In this document: positions 53,276 to 63,158 of the stretch, piece by piece
Numbering within the stretch: the first letter of the stretch is position 1
Layout: each line of letters opens with the position of its first letter
DNA from: Arthrobacter pullicola
GTDB lineage: Bacteria; Actinomycetota; Actinomycetes; Actinomycetales; Micrococcaceae
Direction of reading: 5' to 3'
Length of the DNA: 64,000 nucleotides
Assembly (NCBI RefSeq): GCF_014836875.1
Contig: NZ_JACSQC010000004.1
Coordinates: forward strand, 434,001 to 498,000
Program-made: the position numbers and the translations under genes
Notes under the pieces: generated by a model
The model's database searches: none
Told to the model about the DNA's origin: nothing
What the model saw: only the letters and a program-made list of their open reading frames with translations

Positions 53276-54232
53276 ATGTCACCAGAATCACGCGCAGTAA
53301 AAAACATCACCGTTCCGACAGAAGAACTTCTCGATTCTCTTGGGCCCCTGCCAGTCGGCATGCGGGCCGGAGTCTGGGACCTTGTTGGTGAGCCCCGCGG
53401 TCTGGACTATCCGGAGATCGACGCCGTTGTCACCCCCTACGCGAGTGCCACTGATTGGCGCTCCGGCGTCGCCCGGGTTCCGAACCTGCAGCTGCTCCAG
53501 GCCCAGACCACCGGACACGACGGGCTTCCGGAACTGGTGGGCAGCGGTACGGCGGTTGCCAGTGCGGCCGGCGTCCATGCCGCTGCGACGGCGGAACTTG
53601 CCGTCGGTTTGATGCTCGCCTCCCTCCGGGGCATTGATGCGGCGGTCCGTGACCAGCTGGATGCCAGCTGGAATCCGCAGCGCTGGCCCGGGCTGGCCGA
53701 CAGGCGCGTCCTGCTGGTCGGCGTAGGGGGCATCGGCCAGGAGATTGCGGCCCGGCTGGCACCGTTCGAAGTGGAGCTCACCCGGGTGGGAAGCCGGGCC
53801 AGGGAAGACGAGTTCGGGCACATTCACGGAACGGATGAACTGGTGGAGCTCGCGTCCGGCACCGATGTGCTGGTGCTGATTACCCCGTTGAATGACCAGA
53901 CCCGGCACCTGGTGGGCCGGGAGGTGCTGGCCGCGCTGCCCGACGGCGCGCTGGTGGTGAACGTGGCCCGCGGGGCCGTCATCGACACCGATGCACTGAC
54001 CGAAGAGGTGGTGTCCGGACGGCTCAAGGCCGCCCTCGACGTCGTCGACCCTGAGCCGCTGCCCGCTGACCATCCGCTGTGGAAAGCACGCAACGCTCTC
54101 CTGACGCCTCACGTAGGCGGGAACTCGGATGCCTTCACTCCCAGGATCCAGGCCTTCCTGCGCCGCCAGGTGCACAGGCTGGCCGAAGGGCGCGAACCGC
54201 TCAACCTGGTCCAGCGCGGACCCTGGGCCTAA
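53276..54232 (+). CDS. D-isomer specific 2-hydroxyacid dehydrogenase family protein
   Basis: A 318-residue NAD(P)-dependent dehydrogenase. The nucleotide-binding motif is VGVGGIGQEIAARL. The conserved arginine is in VVNVARGAVID, the acidic residue in DVVDPEPLPADHP, and the catalytic histidine in LLTPHVGGN. The substrate could be glyoxylate, hydroxypyruvate or another 2-oxoacid. It resembles SerA in fold but lacks the C-terminal ASB and ACT domains present in the serA product at 60661. Confidence 0.9.
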   Translation: MSPESRAVKNITVPTEELLDSLGPLPVGMRAGVWDLVGEPRGLDYPEIDAVVTPYASATDWRSGVARVPNLQLLQAQTTGHDGLPELVGSGTAVASAAGVHAAATAELAVGLMLASLRGIDAAVRDQLDASWNPQRWPGLADRRVLLVGVGGIGQEIAARLAPFEVELTRVGSRAREDEFGHIHGTDELVELASGTDVLVLITPLNDQTRHLVGREVLAALPDGALVVNVARGAVIDTDALTEEVVSGRLKAALDVVDPEPLPADHPLWKARNALLTPHVGGNSDAFTPRIQAFLRRQVHRLAEGREPLNLVQRGPWA

Positions 54233-54258
54233 CCCCCTTCACGGGGAGTGCGCAGGCA

Positions 54259-54696
54259 CTAGGCGAGCTCCAGGAAAGTATCCAGGAAGGAATTGAAGTC
54301 TTCCTGGTCCTCTTCCTGGAGTACCAGCAGCTGTCCTCCGCCGCCGGAGGACAGCTGAGCCTGGGGTTCGACCCCGAAACGGAAGATCCGTCCGGTGGAG
54401 GTGCCCACTTCATAACTGCCTGGAGCAACCTCGTCGGCGTGCGAGAGGTTGGTGGTGTTCACCGCCGTCGGAGGTTCAATGCTCTCGAAGGACCCGGGGG
54501 AGAACGGAGCGAAAACGAGTTCCGCCGGCCGCCAGCGGTAACCCACCACGTAGTAGGCGGAGGACCCGGGGACCGGCGTGGCACAGACCAGGTTGTAGTC
54601 ACCATAGTTGGGGATCTGCGAGTCGAAGATCCTGCGGAGCAGGGCCTTCAGGGCTTCGCTGGACTGGACATCGGTTGAGCCGGGTTCCGGAGTCAT
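54259..54696 (-). CDS. Conserved protein of unknown function
   Basis: A 145-residue soluble protein with an acidic C-terminal stretch ([20 protein letters not shown]). No cofactor, metal or membrane motif is visible. The ATG at 54696 is supported by a leaderless element seven bases away; the 509-residue frame on this strand is a read-through of the ilvD antisense. It is divergent from ilvD with a spacer of about 160 bases and convergent with the hydroxyacid dehydrogenase. Confidence 0.7.
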   Translation of the reverse strand: MTPEPGSTDVQSSEALKALLRRIFDSQIPNYGDYNLVCATPVPGSSAYYVVGYRWRPAELVFAPFSPGSFESIEPPTAVNTTNLSHADEVAPGSYEVGTSTGRIFRFGVEPQAQLSSGGGGQLLVLQEEDQEDFNSFLDTFLELA

Positions 54697-54703
54697 GGTC
54701 CCC

Positions 54704-54709
54704 AGTGTA
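54704..54709 (-). promoter_or_regulatory. Leaderless -10 element TACACT of the unknown gene at 54259
   Basis: On the minus strand TACACT is followed by seven bases (GGGGACC) and ATG at 54696. Confidence 0.45.
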
Positions 54710-54843
54710 TGGACAGGCACTCCCATCGGGGGAAGCACAGCCGTCCCGCAGGCTGTCTTCATCCGGCCGTTGAGGCTGCGTAACCCGGACGTAACAAGCA
54801 GCGGCGCGGGGCGGTGGATGCGCCTGCCGGGCCGGCTTGGGAA

Positions 54844-54849
54844 TAGGAT
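54844..54849 (+). promoter_or_regulatory. Leaderless -10 element TAGGAT of ilvD
   Basis: TAGGAT is followed by seven bases (TTCTGGT) and ATG at 54857, with no ribosome-binding site. Confidence 0.5.
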
Positions 54850-54856
54850 TTCTGGT

Positions 54857-56560
54857 ATGAGCATGGAGAACACCCCTGACATCAAACCCCGCAGCCGAGT
54901 AGTAACCGACGGTATCCACGCGGCGCCTGCGCGCGGCATGTTCCGTGCTGTCGGAATGGGGGACGACGACTTCGCCAAGCCGCAGATTGGCATCGCCAGT
55001 TCCTGGAACGAAATTACCCCGTGCAACCTGTCGCTGAACCGGCTGGCCCAGGGCGCCAAGGAAGGCGTCCACGCGGGCGGCGGGTTCCCGATGCAGTTCG
55101 GCACCATTTCCGTCTCGGACGGCATCTCGATGGGCCACGAGGGCATGCACTTCTCGCTGGTCTCCCGCGAAGTCATCGCCGACTCGGTCGAGACCGTCAT
55201 GATGGCTGAGCGCCTCGACGGCTCCGTCCTGCTGGCCGGCTGCGACAAGTCCCTCCCGGGCATGCTGATGGCCGCGGCCCGCCTGGACCTCTCCAGCGTC
55301 TTCCTGTACGCCGGCTCGATCATGCCCGGCTTCGCCAAGCTCGAAGACGGAACCGAGAAGGAAGTCACCCTCATTGACGCCTTCGAAGCCGTGGGTGCCT
55401 GCGCCGCCGGCAAAATGAGCCTCAAGGACCTGGACACCATTGAACGGGCCATCTGCCCGGGTGAAGGTGCCTGCGGCGGTATGTACACCGCCAACACCAT
55501 GGCCTGCATCGGCGAGGCACTGGGTATGTCCCTGCCCGGCTCCGCCGCCCCGCCCTCGGCCGACCGCCGGCGCGACGAATTCGCCCGCAAATCCGGCGAA
55601 GCCGTCGTCAACCTGCTGCGCAAGGGCATCACCGCCCGCGACATCATGACCAAGAAGGCCTTCGAAAACGCCATTGCCGTCACCATGGCCTTCGGCGGTT
55701 CCACCAACGCCGTCCTGCACCTGCTGGCCATCGCCCGCGAGGCCGAAGTCGACCTGACGCTGGAGGACTTCAACCGCATCGGCGACAAAATCCCGCACCT
55801 GGGCGACCTGAAGCCGTTCGGCCGCTACGTGATGTTCGACGTCGACAAGATCGGCGGTGTGCCGGTCATCATGAAGGCACTGCTCGATGCCGGCCTGCTC
55901 CACGGCGACTGCCTCACCGTCACCGGCAAGACCGTTGCGGAGAACCTCGAAGCGATCAACCCGCCGGACCCGGACGGCAAGGTACTGCGCGCCCTGGACA
56001 ACCCCATCCACAAGACCGGCGGAATCACCATCCTGCACGGTTCCATGGCACCGGAAGGCGCCGTGGTGAAGAGCGCAGGCTTCGACGCCGATGTCTTCGA
56101 AGGCACCGCCCGCGTGTTCGAACGCGAGCAGGGCGCCCTGGACGCGCTCGACGCCGGAGAGATCCACGCCGGCGACGTCGTCGTCATCCGCTACGAAGGC
56201 CCCAAGGGCGGACCGGGCATGCGCGAAATGCTCGCCATCACCGGTGCCATCAAGGGCGCCGGGCTGGGCAAGGACGTCCTGCTGCTCACCGACGGCCGGT
56301 TCTCCGGAGGCACCACCGGCCTGTGCATCGGCCACGTTGCGCCGGAAGCCGTCGACGGCGGCCCCATTGCCTTCGTGAAGGACGGGGACCGGATCCGCGT
56401 GGACATCGCAGCCCGCAGCTTCGACCTGCTGGTGGAACCCGAAGAACTCGAAGCCCGCAGGATCGGCTGGGAGCCGCTGCCGGCCAAGTTCACCAAGGGT
56501 GTCCTGGCCAAGTACGCCAAGATGGTCAACTCGGCCTCGACGGGTGCTTACTGCGGTTGA
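54857..56560 (+). CDS. ilvD: Dihydroxy-acid dehydratase
   Basis: A 567-residue iron-sulfur enzyme, third step of valine/isoleucine synthesis. The cluster cysteines are visible in [18 protein letters not shown] and [16 protein letters not shown]. The length is normal. The start is set by the leaderless promoter; the frame upstream (from 54608) lies over the promoter of the neighbouring gene. Unlike ilvB-N-C it has no attenuator ahead, so the two units can be controlled separately. A long palindrome begins in its last codons. Confidence 0.95.
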   Translation: MSMENTPDIKPRSRVVTDGIHAAPARGMFRAVGMGDDDFAKPQIGIASSWNEITPCNLSLNRLAQGAKEGVHAGGGFPMQFGTISVSDGISMGHEGMHFSLVSREVIADSVETVMMAERLDGSVLLAGCDKSLPGMLMAAARLDLSSVFLYAGSIMPGFAKLEDGTEKEVTLIDAFEAVGACAAGKMSLKDLDTIERAICPGEGACGGMYTANTMACIGEALGMSLPGSAAPPSADRRRDEFARKSGEAVVNLLRKGITARDIMTKKAFENAIAVTMAFGGSTNAVLHLLAIAREAEVDLTLEDFNRIGDKIPHLGDLKPFGRYVMFDVDKIGGVPVIMKALLDAGLLHGDCLTVTGKTVAENLEAINPPDPDGKVLRALDNPIHKTGGITILHGSMAPEGAVVKSAGFDADVFEGTARVFEREQGALDALDAGEIHAGDVVVIRYEGPKGGPGMREMLAITGAIKGAGLGKDVLLLTDGRFSGGTTGLCIGHVAPEAVDGGPIAFVKDGDRIRVDIAARSFDLLVEPEELEARRIGWEPLPAKFTKGVLAKYAKMVNSASTGAYCG

Positions 56561-56624
56561 AACCCCTCCCCAAGCGGAACGCGCTGGAGCGCGTTCCGCT
56601 TGGGGCCCCTAAGGGGTTTCAACC
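56555..56624 (+). terminator. Nested palindrome at the ilvD stop codon
   Basis: The outer arms (56555-56567 with 56612-56624) are exact 13-bp complements. The inner stem (56568-56585 with 56588-56605) is a perfect 18 bp with a GG loop. The only break is six unpaired bases on the right. It overlaps the ilvD TGA and probably terminates or stabilises the ilvD message. It is also REP-like. Confidence 0.75.
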
Positions 56625-56630
56625 TTATTA

Positions 56631-56707
56631 AGCCCTGCCGCCTCTGGTGGGCAGGGCAAAACCCCGCTAGCGCGGAGTGGGAGCCCTGCCGCCTTTGGTG
56701 GACGGGT
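56631..56707 (+). repeat. Two near-identical 26-bp direct repeats
   Basis: Copy one (56631-56656) and copy two (56682-56707) both start AGCCCTGCCGCC, continue with C/T-TTGG-like bases, and end GGTGG plus a CGGG-type tail. They differ at a few positions. Copy one also folds as GCCCTGCC/GGCAGGGC. A small palindrome, CCGCTAGCGCGG, lies between them. Confidence 0.6.
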
Positions 56708-56737
56708 CGGGTGTCCAGAAGGTGGGATGGGTGTCCA

Positions 56738-56743
56738 TATAAT
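56738..56743 (+). promoter_or_regulatory. Promoter -10 TATAAT of the ilvB leader transcript
   Basis: A consensus TATAAT with no clear -35. Two copies of GTGTCCA, at 56711 and 56731, are 20 bases apart just before it and may be an operator. The transcript would start near 56750, giving a leader of roughly 250 bases to ilvB. Confidence 0.55.
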
Positions 56744-56799
56744 GAGACCGTAGAGCCTCCGGTTGACACTGTTGCCGGGGGAGGGGAAGACTGATCACT

Positions 56800-56841
56800 A
56801 TGCAGATCGTAACCGTCGTCCTTACCAAGCGCGTGGCGTAA
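56800..56841 (+). CDS. ilvB leader peptide (attenuation)
   Basis: A 13-residue peptide, MQIVTVVLTKRVA. Six of 13 residues are Ile, Val or Leu. A purine-rich GGAGGGGAAG lies before the ATG. It precedes an intrinsic terminator and ilvB, the layout of branched-chain amino-acid attenuators known from Corynebacterium and Streptomyces. Starvation for these amino acids should stall the ribosome on the Val/Leu codons and allow read-through into ilvB-N-C. Confidence 0.88.
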   Translation: MQIVTVVLTKRVA

Positions 56842-56870
56842 CAGCCCGACTTGTCTAAGACGTCACGCGC
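56829..56870 (+). promoter_or_regulatory. Pause hairpin of the ilv attenuator
   Basis: GCGCGTG (56829-56835), which overlaps the end of the leader coding sequence, pairs with CACGCGC (56864-56870). A translating ribosome would disrupt it. Confidence 0.5.
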
Positions 56871-56871
56871 G

Positions 56872-56908
56872 AACCCCTACGGAGCCAACAGGCACGAGGG
56901 GTTTTTTT
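56872..56908 (+). terminator. Attenuator terminator upstream of ilvB
   Basis: AACCCCT (56872-56878) pairs with AGGGGTT (56897-56903), followed by a T-run to 56908. It lies 31 bases after the leader stop. I cannot identify the antiterminator fold by eye. Confidence 0.75.
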
Positions 56909-57005
56909 ATTGGCTTCAGAAAGTACAAAGGCCGCACCGGACCGACCGCCCGGGCAGCCGCCGCATCAGAACAACATGGATATGTATCCGCAAAGGAAGT
57001 TTCCG

Positions 57006-58913
57006 ATGAGTAAGGGATCGCCAATCAGCCCGTCGCTGATGGCACAGAAGGCAGGCCCGGCACGGTCCGTGCATGCCAAGAAACAAGATGCAGCATTCCC
57101 TGTAGCGGCCTCGGCTGAAGCCACGGACACCCGGGTCCAGGGTCCGAACAACGTAGTGCCCCCAACTGAAATGACCGGTTCGCAGGCCATTGTCCGTTCG
57201 CTGGAAGAGCTCGGAGTCGACGACGTCTTCGGCCTTCCCGGCGGCGCCATCCTGCCGACCTATGATCCGCTGATGGATTCCAAGAAGCTGCGGCACATCC
57301 TGGTCCGGCACGAGCAGGGCGCCGGCCACGCAGCCGAAGGCTATGCCATGGTCACCGGCCGCGCCGGTGTCTGCATCGCAACCTCGGGTCCCGGGGCCAC
57401 CAACCTGGTCACCGCCATTGCCGACGCGCACATGGATTCCGTGCCCATGGTTGCCATTACCGGGCAGGTCTCGAGTGCGGTCATCGGCTCGGATGCCTTC
57501 CAGGAAGCGGACATCGTCGGCATCACCATGCCGATCACCAAGCACTCCTACCTGGTGACCAACGCGGATGACATTCCCCGTGTGCTGGCAGAGGCTTTCC
57601 ACATTGCCACCAGCGGACGCCCCGGCCCCGTGCTGGTGGATATCACCAAGGACGCCCAGCAGGGAAAGACAACCTTCTCCTGGCCCCCGAAGATCGACCT
57701 GCCGGGCTACCGCACCGTGGTGCGCGGACACTCCAAGCAGGTGCGGGAGGCTTCCCGGCTGATCGCCGCCGCCCAGCGGCCGGTGTTCTACGTCGGCGGC
57801 GGTGTCCTGAAGGCCAACGCCTCGCCGGAACTGCTGGAACTGGCAGAGACCGTCGGCGCCCCCGTGGTGACCACCCTGATGGCCCGCGGCGTCTTCCCCG
57901 ACTCCCACCCGCAGCACGTCGGCATGCCCGGTATGCACGGTTCTGTCTCCGCCGTCACGGCGCTGCAGCAGTCCGACCTGCTCATTACGCTCGGCGCCCG
58001 CTTCGATGACCGTGTTACCGGAGTCCTGAGCACCTTCGCTCCGAACGCCAAGGTGATTCACGCCGATATCGACCCTGCAGAGATTTCCAAGAACCGGACC
58101 GCGGATGTTCCGATCGTCGGCTCGGTCAAGGAGATCATCCCCGAACTGACGGAGGCGGTCCGCGCCCAGTTCGAGGCTTCCGGTACACCGGACATCACTC
58201 CGTGGTGGTCCGTCATTTCCCGGCTTCGCGACACCTACCCCACCGGCTGGACTGAGCCGGAAGACGGGCACATCGCCCCTCAGCAGGTCATCTCGCGGAT
58301 CGGTGAACTCACCGGACCCGAGGGTGTGTACGTGGCAGGTGTGGGTCAGCACCAGATGTGGACCGCACAGTTCATCAAGTACGAACGTCCCCGTGCCTGG
58401 CTGAACTCCGGCGGCCTGGGCACCATGGGCTACTCGGTGCCTGCCGCCATGGGCGCCAAGGTCGGCAGCCCGGACCGTGTGGTCTGGGCGATCGACGGCG
58501 ACGGCTGCTTCCAGATGACGAACCAGGAACTGGCGACCTGCCTGATCAACAACATCCCGATCAAGGTCGCGATCATCAACAACTCCTCGCTGGGGATGGT
58601 GCGCCAGTGGCAGACGCTCTTCTATGAGTCCCGCTACTCCAACACCGACCTGAACACCGGCCATGACACCGTCCGGGTGCCCGACTTCGTCAAGCTGGCT
58701 GACGCCTACGGCTGCGTGGGCCTGCGCTGCGAACGCGAAGAGGACATCGACGCCACCATCAAGCAGGCACTGGAAATCAACGACCGTCCCGTGGTGATCG
58801 ACTTCGTGGTCAGCCGCGACTCCATGGTCTGGCCGATGGTTCCGACCGGGGTCAGCAACGACCTCATCCAGATTGCCCGCAATATGACGCCCACCTGGGA
58901 AGAGGAGGAGTAG
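57006..58913 (+). CDS. ilvB: Acetolactate synthase, large subunit
   Basis: A 635-residue thiamine-diphosphate and FAD enzyme, first step of branched-chain amino-acid synthesis. Visible motifs are [35 protein letters not shown] with the conserved glutamate near HEQ, and the TDP site [14 protein letters not shown]. The start is ATG 57006 with AAGGAAG six bases before it. The frame opening at 56910 begins inside the attenuator T-run and is rejected. It is followed by the regulatory subunit after four bases. Confidence 0.95.
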   Translation: MSKGSPISPSLMAQKAGPARSVHAKKQDAAFPVAASAEATDTRVQGPNNVVPPTEMTGSQAIVRSLEELGVDDVFGLPGGAILPTYDPLMDSKKLRHILVRHEQGAGHAAEGYAMVTGRAGVCIATSGPGATNLVTAIADAHMDSVPMVAITGQVSSAVIGSDAFQEADIVGITMPITKHSYLVTNADDIPRVLAEAFHIATSGRPGPVLVDITKDAQQGKTTFSWPPKIDLPGYRTVVRGHSKQVREASRLIAAAQRPVFYVGGGVLKANASPELLELAETVGAPVVTTLMARGVFPDSHPQHVGMPGMHGSVSAVTALQQSDLLITLGARFDDRVTGVLSTFAPNAKVIHADIDPAEISKNRTADVPIVGSVKEIIPELTEAVRAQFEASGTPDITPWWSVISRLRDTYPTGWTEPEDGHIAPQQVISRIGELTGPEGVYVAGVGQHQMWTAQFIKYERPRAWLNSGGLGTMGYSVPAAMGAKVGSPDRVVWAIDGDGCFQMTNQELATCLINNIPIKVAIINNSSLGMVRQWQTLFYESRYSNTDLNTGHDTVRVPDFVKLADAYGCVGLRCEREEDIDATIKQALEINDRPVVIDFVVSRDSMVWPMVPTGVSNDLIQIARNMTPTWEEEE

Positions 58914-58917
58914 GGAC

Positions 58918-60503
<1,586 letters not shown>

Positions 60504-60552
60504 TCGCCTGAGTAACAAAGACGCGGATTCCCCGTGTCAATAAGCGGCACGC

Positions 60553-60558
60553 TAGGCT
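60553..60558 (+). promoter_or_regulatory. Candidate -10 TAGGCT of serA
   Basis: TAGGCT about 100 bases before the serA start. It would give a leader of roughly 95 bases containing the hairpin at 60582. Confidence 0.4.
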
Positions 60559-60581
60559 GAAAAAGCAAGCCGTTTCGGTAA

Positions 60582-60613
60582 GGAGGCCGGGCCCGTAAGC
60601 GGGTCCGGCCTCC
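60582..60613 (+). terminator. Hairpin between ilvC and serA
   Basis: A 14-pair stem (60582-60595 with 60600-60613, one G-U) with a TAAG loop and no U-run. It either terminates ilvC or sits in the serA leader. Confidence 0.6.
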
Positions 60614-60660
60614 GGCGTGAATACCCAAACCACATCGACACACAGCTAAAGAGGTCATCG

Positions 60661-62256
60661 GTGACTGCCACCAAACCAGTAGTACTCCTCGCGGAGGAAC
60701 TTTCTCCTGCCACGGTTGAGGCCCTCGGCCCCGATTTCGAGATTCGCCAGACCGACGGAGCAGACCGTACCCAGCTGCTGTCCGCCATCAAAGACGTTGA
60801 CGCCATCCTGGTGCGCTCCGCTACGCAGGTCGACGCCGAGGCCATTGCCGCCGCCAAGAATCTGAAGGTTATTGCCCGCGCAGGCGTAGGCCTGGACAAC
60901 GTGGACATCCGCTCAGCGACCCAGGCGGGCGTAATGGTGGTCAACGCCCCGACGTCGAACATCATCTCCGCTGCGGAGCTGACAGTTGGTCATATCCTTT
61001 CGCTGGCCCGCCACATTCCGCAGGCTTCCGCAGCCCTCAAGGGCGGGGAGTGGAAGCGTTCCAAGTACACGGGCACCGAGCTCTTCGAGAAGAAGATCGG
61101 CATCATCGGCCTGGGCCGCATCGGCGCCCTGGTGGCCGCCCGCGTGCAGGGTTTCGGCACCGAGGTCCTGGCGTATGACCCGTACATCACCTCCGCCCGC
61201 GCTGCCCAGCTGAACGTCAAGCTGGTCACCCTGGACGAACTCCTGGAGCAGTCGGACTTCGTCACCATCCACATGCCTAAGACCCCGGAAACCCTGGGCA
61301 TGCTCGGCGCCGAAGCGTTCGAGAAGATGAAGGAAACCGCCTACGTTGTGAACGTGGCCCGCGGCGGCCTCGTGGATGAAGAAGCCCTCTACACGGCGCT
61401 CACCGAAGGCAAGATCGCCGGCGCCGGTGTTGACGTCTTTGTCAAGGAGCCGAGCACCGACCTGCCGTTCATGTCCCTGGACAACGTCATCGTCACGCCG
61501 CACCTCGGTGCGTCCACCGACGAGGCGCAGGAAAAGGCCGGCATCTCGGTCGCCAAGTCCGTGCGCCTGGCGCTGGCCGGCGAACTGGTGCCCGACGCCG
61601 TGAACGTTGCCGGCGGCGTCATCGCCGAGGACGTCCGCCCGGGCATCCCGCTGATCGAAAAGCTGGGCCGGATCTTCACCGCCCTGGCCCACGATTCCTT
61701 GACCGCCATCGACATCGAGGTGGCCGGCGAGATCGCGTCCCTGGACGTCAAGGCACTGGAACTGGCCGCGCTGAAGGGGATCTTCACCGACATTGTCTCC
61801 GAGCAGGTGTCCTACGTGAACGCACCGGTGCTCGCCGAGCAGCGCGGCATTGCCGTGCGGCTGATCACCACTCCCGACGTGGATGACTACCGCAACCTGC
61901 TGACCATCCGCGGCGCCCTCTCCGACGGCACCCAGCTGGAGGTCGCCGGCACCCTGACCGGACCGAAGCAGATCCAGAAGCTCGTGGGCGTCAACGGCTA
62001 CGATCTGGAAATCCCCATCAGCGAACACCTCCTGGTGCTGATCTACCAGGACCGCCCCGGCGTGATCGGCTCCCTCGGCCGGATCCTGGGCGAAAAGGAG
62101 ATCAACATCGCCGGTATGCAGGTGGCCCGGAACTCCGAGGGCGGCCAGGCGCTGTCCCTGCTGACCGTGGATTCCTCCGTGCCGCAGGAAGTGCTGGAAG
62201 CACTGCGCGACGCCATCGGTGCCTCCGTGGCGCGCGAGGTGGACCTGCAGGACTAA
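60661..62256 (+). CDS. serA: D-3-phosphoglycerate dehydrogenase
   Basis: A 531-residue enzyme, first step of serine synthesis, of the long type-I form. The NAD site is IGLGRIGALVAARVQGFG. The catalytic arginine, glutamate and histidine are in VNVARGGLVDEE, DVFVKEPSTD and VTPHLGAST. After about residue 310 come an ASB intervening domain and a C-terminal ACT domain (LLVLIYQDRPGVIGSLGRIL) that binds serine. GTG 60661 has AAAGAGG six bases away. A strong terminator follows. Confidence 0.95.
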   Translation: MTATKPVVLLAEELSPATVEALGPDFEIRQTDGADRTQLLSAIKDVDAILVRSATQVDAEAIAAAKNLKVIARAGVGLDNVDIRSATQAGVMVVNAPTSNIISAAELTVGHILSLARHIPQASAALKGGEWKRSKYTGTELFEKKIGIIGLGRIGALVAARVQGFGTEVLAYDPYITSARAAQLNVKLVTLDELLEQSDFVTIHMPKTPETLGMLGAEAFEKMKETAYVVNVARGGLVDEEALYTALTEGKIAGAGVDVFVKEPSTDLPFMSLDNVIVTPHLGASTDEAQEKAGISVAKSVRLALAGELVPDAVNVAGGVIAEDVRPGIPLIEKLGRIFTALAHDSLTAIDIEVAGEIASLDVKALELAALKGIFTDIVSEQVSYVNAPVLAEQRGIAVRLITTPDVDDYRNLLTIRGALSDGTQLEVAGTLTGPKQIQKLVGVNGYDLEIPISEHLLVLIYQDRPGVIGSLGRILGEKEINIAGMQVARNSEGGQALSLLTVDSSVPQEVLEALRDAIGASVAREVDLQD

Positions 62257-62270
62257 TTCGCCCTGCTTTG

Positions 62271-62324
62271 AGGAAAGGCCGGTTCCGTACTGAGCAGTTC
62301 AGTCACACGGAGCCGGCCTTTCCT
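62271..62324 (+). terminator. Terminator after serA
   Basis: An 18-pair stem (62271-62288 with 62307-62324, one G-U) enclosing ACTGA/TCAGT, just after the serA stop. The right arm carries the Ts (CCTTTCC). Confidence 0.78.
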
Positions 62325-62441
62325 GCGTCCGGGGGAGCACTTCGGGCGGCCTGATCTCCACCTGCAGTACGACGCCGTCGCTTCCCTGGTTCAGGCCGGA
62401 AGGCGATGTGCGGCAGGCTGACTCCGGGACACGATGGAGTC

Positions 62442-63158
62442 ATGAGTGTATCCCTGCCCGGCCGGCCCCTGCTTGCGGCCGCCAACCTGACTAAGTACTA
62501 CGGAAATTCGACAGCACTGACCGGTGTCAGCCTCGAGGTACGGCCCGGAGAGGCCACCGCAGTAATGGGTGCTTCCGGTTCAGGCAAGACCACCCTGTTG
62601 CACTGCCTGGCCGGCATCGTGCTCCCGGATGAAGGGGGCGTTCGTTACGCCGGGGCCGGGGCAGCACCGGCGGAAATCACCTCGCTGGATGACGAGGCCC
62701 GCTCGGCGCTGCGCCGCACTGAGTTTGGGTTCGTCTTCCAGCAGGGACTGCTGATCCCCGAACTGACAGCCGGAGAAAACGTAGCCTTGGCCCTCATGCT
62801 CAATGGAGCCCCGCGCCACGCTGCCGAGCAGCAGGCTGCCACCGCCCTTGCCTCGCTGGGGCTGACCGGGATGGAAGGGCGCCGGATCGGTGAACTCTCC
62901 GGCGGACAGGCCCAGCGGGTGGCAATTGCCCGGGCACAGGTGAACGGAGCGCGGGTGTTGTTCGCCGACGAACCCACCGGGGCCCTGGACTCACGCACCT
63001 CCGCAGATGTGATGGCACTGCTACTGCAGTCCGTCGCCGGAACCGGACGCGCACTGGTGGTGGTCACCCATGATCCCGAGGTTGCCCGCTGGTGCAGCCG
63101 GGTTGTGACCCTGGCCGACGGACAGATCATCGCCGACACCGCCGGTGTAGCCCGATGA
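62442..63158 (+). CDS. ABC transporter ATP-binding protein (MacB/LolD type)
   Basis: A 238-residue ATPase. Walker A GASGSGKTT is at about 44-52, the Q-loop is FVFQQGLLIPELTAGENV, the signature is LSGGQAQRVAIARA, and Walker B is VLFADEPTGALDSRTS. The ENV...ALDSRTS pattern is that of ATPases paired with FtsX-like permeases. Its stop overlaps the permease start (ATGA). Such pairs in actinobacteria often handle peptide antibiotics or lipoproteins; the function here is not shown. Confidence 0.92.
   Translation: MSVSLPGRPLLAAANLTKYYGNSTALTGVSLEVRPGEATAVMGASGSGKTTLLHCLAGIVLPDEGGVRYAGAGAAPAEITSLDDEARSALRRTEFGFVFQQGLLIPELTAGENVALALMLNGAPRHAAEQQAATALASLGLTGMEGRRIGELSGGQAQRVAIARAQVNGARVLFADEPTGALDSRTSADVMALLLQSVAGTGRALVVVTHDPEVARWCSRVVTLADGQIIADTAGVAR

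Noticed and set aside
54599-56335. 578-residue minus-strand ORF over ilvD
   Set aside because: Antisense of a certain gene, repetitive product, no ribosome-binding site.
56800-57005. T-box or metabolite riboswitch before ilvB
   Set aside because: No T-box sequence is present, and the leader peptide plus terminator explains the region.
56910-57005. Longer N-terminus of IlvB from the TTG at 56910
   Set aside because: It starts inside the attenuator T-run. ATG 57006 has a proper ribosome-binding site.
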